Assembly (NCBI GenBank): GCA_016650355.1
Contig: JAENVX010000302.1
Span: forward strand, 1-6,636
Source: Bacteroidia bacterium
Lineage (GTDB): Bacteria > Bacteroidota > Bacteroidia > Cytophagales > Cyclobacteriaceae
DNA length: 6,636 nt
Direction of reading: 5' to 3'
The stretch's first letter is position 1. Each line of letters opens with the position of its first letter. The notes beneath the pieces are model-generated. The model was not told the origin of the DNA. It saw nothing but the letters and a program-made list of their open reading frames with translations, and did not search any database. This document shows, piece after piece, positions 4,565-6,636 of this stretch. The translations under genes were made by a program, and so were the position numbers.

Positions 4565-6636
4565 GTGGAAACATTGTCCAAATTTAATAATTCTACTAGT
4601 AGTGGTCCTGAAGGAATCGATATCGAGAAATTAGGTATTGTCTTTCGCAAAAACCTGATCTGGGTAATCCTAATATTTATTACCACAAACGTTGCAGCCT
4701 ACCTTACCATCAGATGGACTAAAGATCTGTATGAATCCGTTTCAGAGTTAAAACTTGATACCAAACAGAATGCCTCAGAACTAGGCATAAAAAGTATTGT
4801 TGAGGATCAGAACCTCAATAACATTGCAGGGGAGATTGAGCAAATAAAATCAAAACTCTTTTTTAATCGAGTAATAGATTCTCTGGATATAAAATTTAGT
4901 TACTATAGCATCGGGAAAGTTCTAAATGACGAAATGTATCTGCGAAGTCCATTTATCATAAAGTACTTCGTAATTGCCAACGCCCCGTACGATCAACCCA
5001 TTTACTTCGATTTTATCGATGATAATTCATTTTCAATTCAGATTGGAAAAAACGGAACTGTCTTTAAAGGTATTCTGGGAGAAGAATTATCAAATGAATA
5101 TTTTAAACTCCTTATAGAAGGTACGCGATTTAGGGAGGTCAAAGATGCAAATGAATATTTCTTCGTGATCAATAGCCGCAATGCGCTCCTTGACTATCTA
5201 TCCATAAATACCTCCGTTGATCCGCTGAATTTTAACGCCAATACAATCCAGATATCATTTAAGGATTTTAATGCCTTAAAAGCACATGATGTTGTGAATA
5301 AAATTGATTCACTTTATCTTCTGTATAGCAACGAACAAAACAACTTGACCAATAAGCAGAAAATTGATTGGCTAAATAATGAATTGGACCAAGTAGAACT
5401 TAAGATGGGTGACTTTGAAAACTACTTTGAGAATTTTACTCTTCAAAATAAGAGCAGCAATGTAGATGACGATCTTCGGAAAACCATCTTTCTTATTAAC
5501 CAAACAGATTCCCAACGATATGATTTTAATAAACGGATAGTTGAATTAAGCTCGTTAATGGACGAACTCGGCACAGGTTTCCAAATACAGGTATCCCAGC
5601 AAAAGTTTCTCCCTGATTATCTCAATAAAAAAATTGAGAATCTTCAAACGATGATACAAGACCAAAATAGATTAGGTCTTTCTTATAACGAAAACACGTT
5701 TGCATTTAAACGCAGCAACAATGAAATAAACAATCTTAAAAATCAAATATTCACACAGCTCGTTGACCTTAAAAAAGACTGGCTGAAAGCGTATACAGAA
5801 TTAAATAAGAAGAAAGAAAACCTTGAAGCAAAATTTGCTTCTATGCCAGATAAGAACACCAAGTTTTCAAAAAATCAACGGTTTTATAAATTATATGAAG
5901 AGTTTTACCTCTCCATGATGAAGTCCAAAGCCGAATTTGAAATAGCCCAAGCGGGTAGTACGCCCGACTTTAAAATTCTTTCATCAGCAACATTGCCAAC
6001 AGTACCAATATCACCAAAAAAAATGATGATCCTTGGTATTGGTGTGATCGCGGGGATTTCCTTGAACTTCTTCTTTATTGGATTTCTCTATTTGCTAAAT
6101 AATAAAATTACAAGCATTCAGGAATTGGAGAAAGTTACTTCCTTACCGATTTTGGGGGTTATTCCAATAACCAATTATTTATCGTCTTCGCCTTTTCATG
6201 TTAGTGAAAATCCAAAATCTGTTTTGAGCGAAGCGGTGAGAACTTTGCGAACCAATCTTGACTTCTTTTTGGCTGGTGGACATAAAAAAATAATTGCCAT
6301 CTCTTCCACAATCTCAGGCGAAGGGAAATCATTTCTAGCCTTAAACTTAGGAGGTGTATTGGCTCTTTCCAGGAAAAAAGTAGTACTTCTAGACCTTGAT
6401 ATGAGGAAGGCTAAGAATAATCTTCCATTTGAAATAAAAGATTCAAGTAAAGGCGTTAGCACTATACTAATTCAAAAAAATTCCTGGAGTGAATGCATCG
6501 TAAAAACCTCCCTTGAAAATTTTGATTATCTGCCCGCTGGCCCTCAACCGCCAAATCCATCCGAACTATTACTTGATGATGAGTTCCCAAATCTATTGAA
6601 GAAGTTGAAAGAACATTATGATTACATTGTTTTGGA
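4565..6636 (+). CDS. Wzc-like polysaccharide co-polymerase / BY-type tyrosine kinase, cut by right edge
   Basis: This inner-membrane protein is predicted to control polysaccharide chain length and to autophosphorylate on tyrosines. The frame is open from GTG 4565 to the window end, giving 690 whole codons. An in-frame TAA at 4544 blocks upstream extension, no ATG occurs before about residue 124, and no Shine-Dalgarno is visible. A short cytoplasmic N-terminus leads to TM1 (about 31-49) and a long periplasmic region (about 50-485) rich in predicted coiled coil. A GNVR-type segment follows (FYKLYEEFYLSMMKSKAEFE), then the Pro-containing PTVPISPKK stretch and TM2 (about 487-511). The cytoplasmic kinase shows EX2RX2R (E556, R559, R562), Walker A SGEGKS (K588) and Walker A' LLDLDMR (D610, D612). 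The window ends at IVL just as Walker B begins. The Tyr-rich tail is not visible. Pairing with the upstream Wza-like gene is typical of Wzx/Wzy-dependent export loci. Confidence 0.93.
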   Translation, partial: METLSKFNNSTSSGPEGIDIEKLGIVFRKNLIWVILIFITTNVAAYLTIRWTKDLYESVSELKLDTKQNASELGIKSIVEDQNLNNIAGEIEQIKSKLFFNRVIDSLDIKFSYYSIGKVLNDEMYLRSPFIIKYFVIANAPYDQPIYFDFIDDNSFSIQIGKNGTVFKGILGEELSNEYFKLLIEGTRFREVKDANEYFFVINSRNALLDYLSINTSVDPLNFNANTIQISFKDFNALKAHDVVNKIDSLYLLYSNEQNNLTNKQKIDWLNNELDQVELKMGDFENYFENFTLQNKSSNVDDDLRKTIFLINQTDSQRYDFNKRIVELSSLMDELGTGFQIQVSQQKFLPDYLNKKIENLQTMIQDQNRLGLSYNENTFAFKRSNNEINNLKNQIFTQLVDLKKDWLKAYTELNKKKENLEAKFASMPDKNTKFSKNQRFYKLYEEFYLSMMKSKAEFEIAQAGSTPDFKILSSATLPTVPISPKKMMILGIGVIAGISLNFFFIGFLYLLNNKITSIQELEKVTSLPILGVIPITNYLSSSPFHVSENPKSVLSEAVRTLRTNLDFFLAGGHKKIIAISSTISGEGKSFLALNLGGVLALSRKKVVLLDLDMRKAKNNLPFEIKDSSKGVSTILIQKNSWSECIVKTSLENFDYLPAGPQPPNPSELLLDDEFPNLLKKLKEHYDYIVL

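Noticed and set aside
6196..6462. An 88-codon open frame on the - strand at the right side
   Set aside because: It is antisense to the Walker A region of the kinase gene, and its composition is what the complementary strand of that conserved sequence would give.

Overview
The window looks like chromosomal DNA of a Bacteroidota bacterium, probably of the Cytophagales/Cyclobacteriaceae kind. The order-level placement is an inference. Supporting signs are moderately AT-rich sequence, little Shine-Dalgarno signal before the genes, and perfect matches to the Bacteroidota -7 promoter element TAnnTTTG upstream of three genes. The polysaccharide-export proteins also have the Bacteroidota form: a short Wza-like lipoprotein with a C-terminal helix, and a co-polymerase fused to a tyrosine kinase. 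No mobile element, CRISPR array, tRNA or rRNA is visible.

Layout. Positions 2-649 (+) hold the C-terminal two thirds of an AI-2E/PerM-family membrane transporter cut by the left edge. It converges across 93 bp on hflX (743-1924, -), a complete ribosome-associated GTPase. A 167-bp divergent spacer (1925-2091) carries a -7 element for each direction and some inverted repeats. To its right is the left part of an exopolysaccharide/capsule locus, all on the + strand: a GT4 glycosyltransferase (2092-3204), rfbC/rmlC for dTDP-4-dehydrorhamnose 3,5-epimerase (3225-3781), a Wza-like outer-membrane export lipoprotein (3792-4550), and a Wzc-like co-polymerase/tyrosine kinase (4565 to the right edge, cut just as the Walker B motif begins). 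Spacings of 20, 10 and 14 bp suggest co-transcription, possibly with an internal promoter directly before rfbC.

How the genes work together (inference from families). RfbC would supply a dTDP-6-deoxy-hexose such as dTDP-L-rhamnose. The GT4 enzyme would add a sugar to a lipid-linked repeat unit. The kinase/co-polymerase would control chain length in the inner membrane and link to the Wza-like outer-membrane channel. The flippase, the polymerase and the other glycosyltransferases would lie beyond the right edge or elsewhere.

Most notable point. As written, rfbC is broken by a one-base frame change in a run of eight A. The run contains an in-frame A_AAA_AAA heptamer, and a -1 slip there restores exactly the family-conserved spacing. 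A small possible hairpin begins 9 nt downstream. This could be a sequencing error, a real mutation, slippage-based phase variation, transcriptional slippage or a programmed -1 frameshift. Sequence alone does not decide. I do not see a clearly new biological system in the rest of the window.
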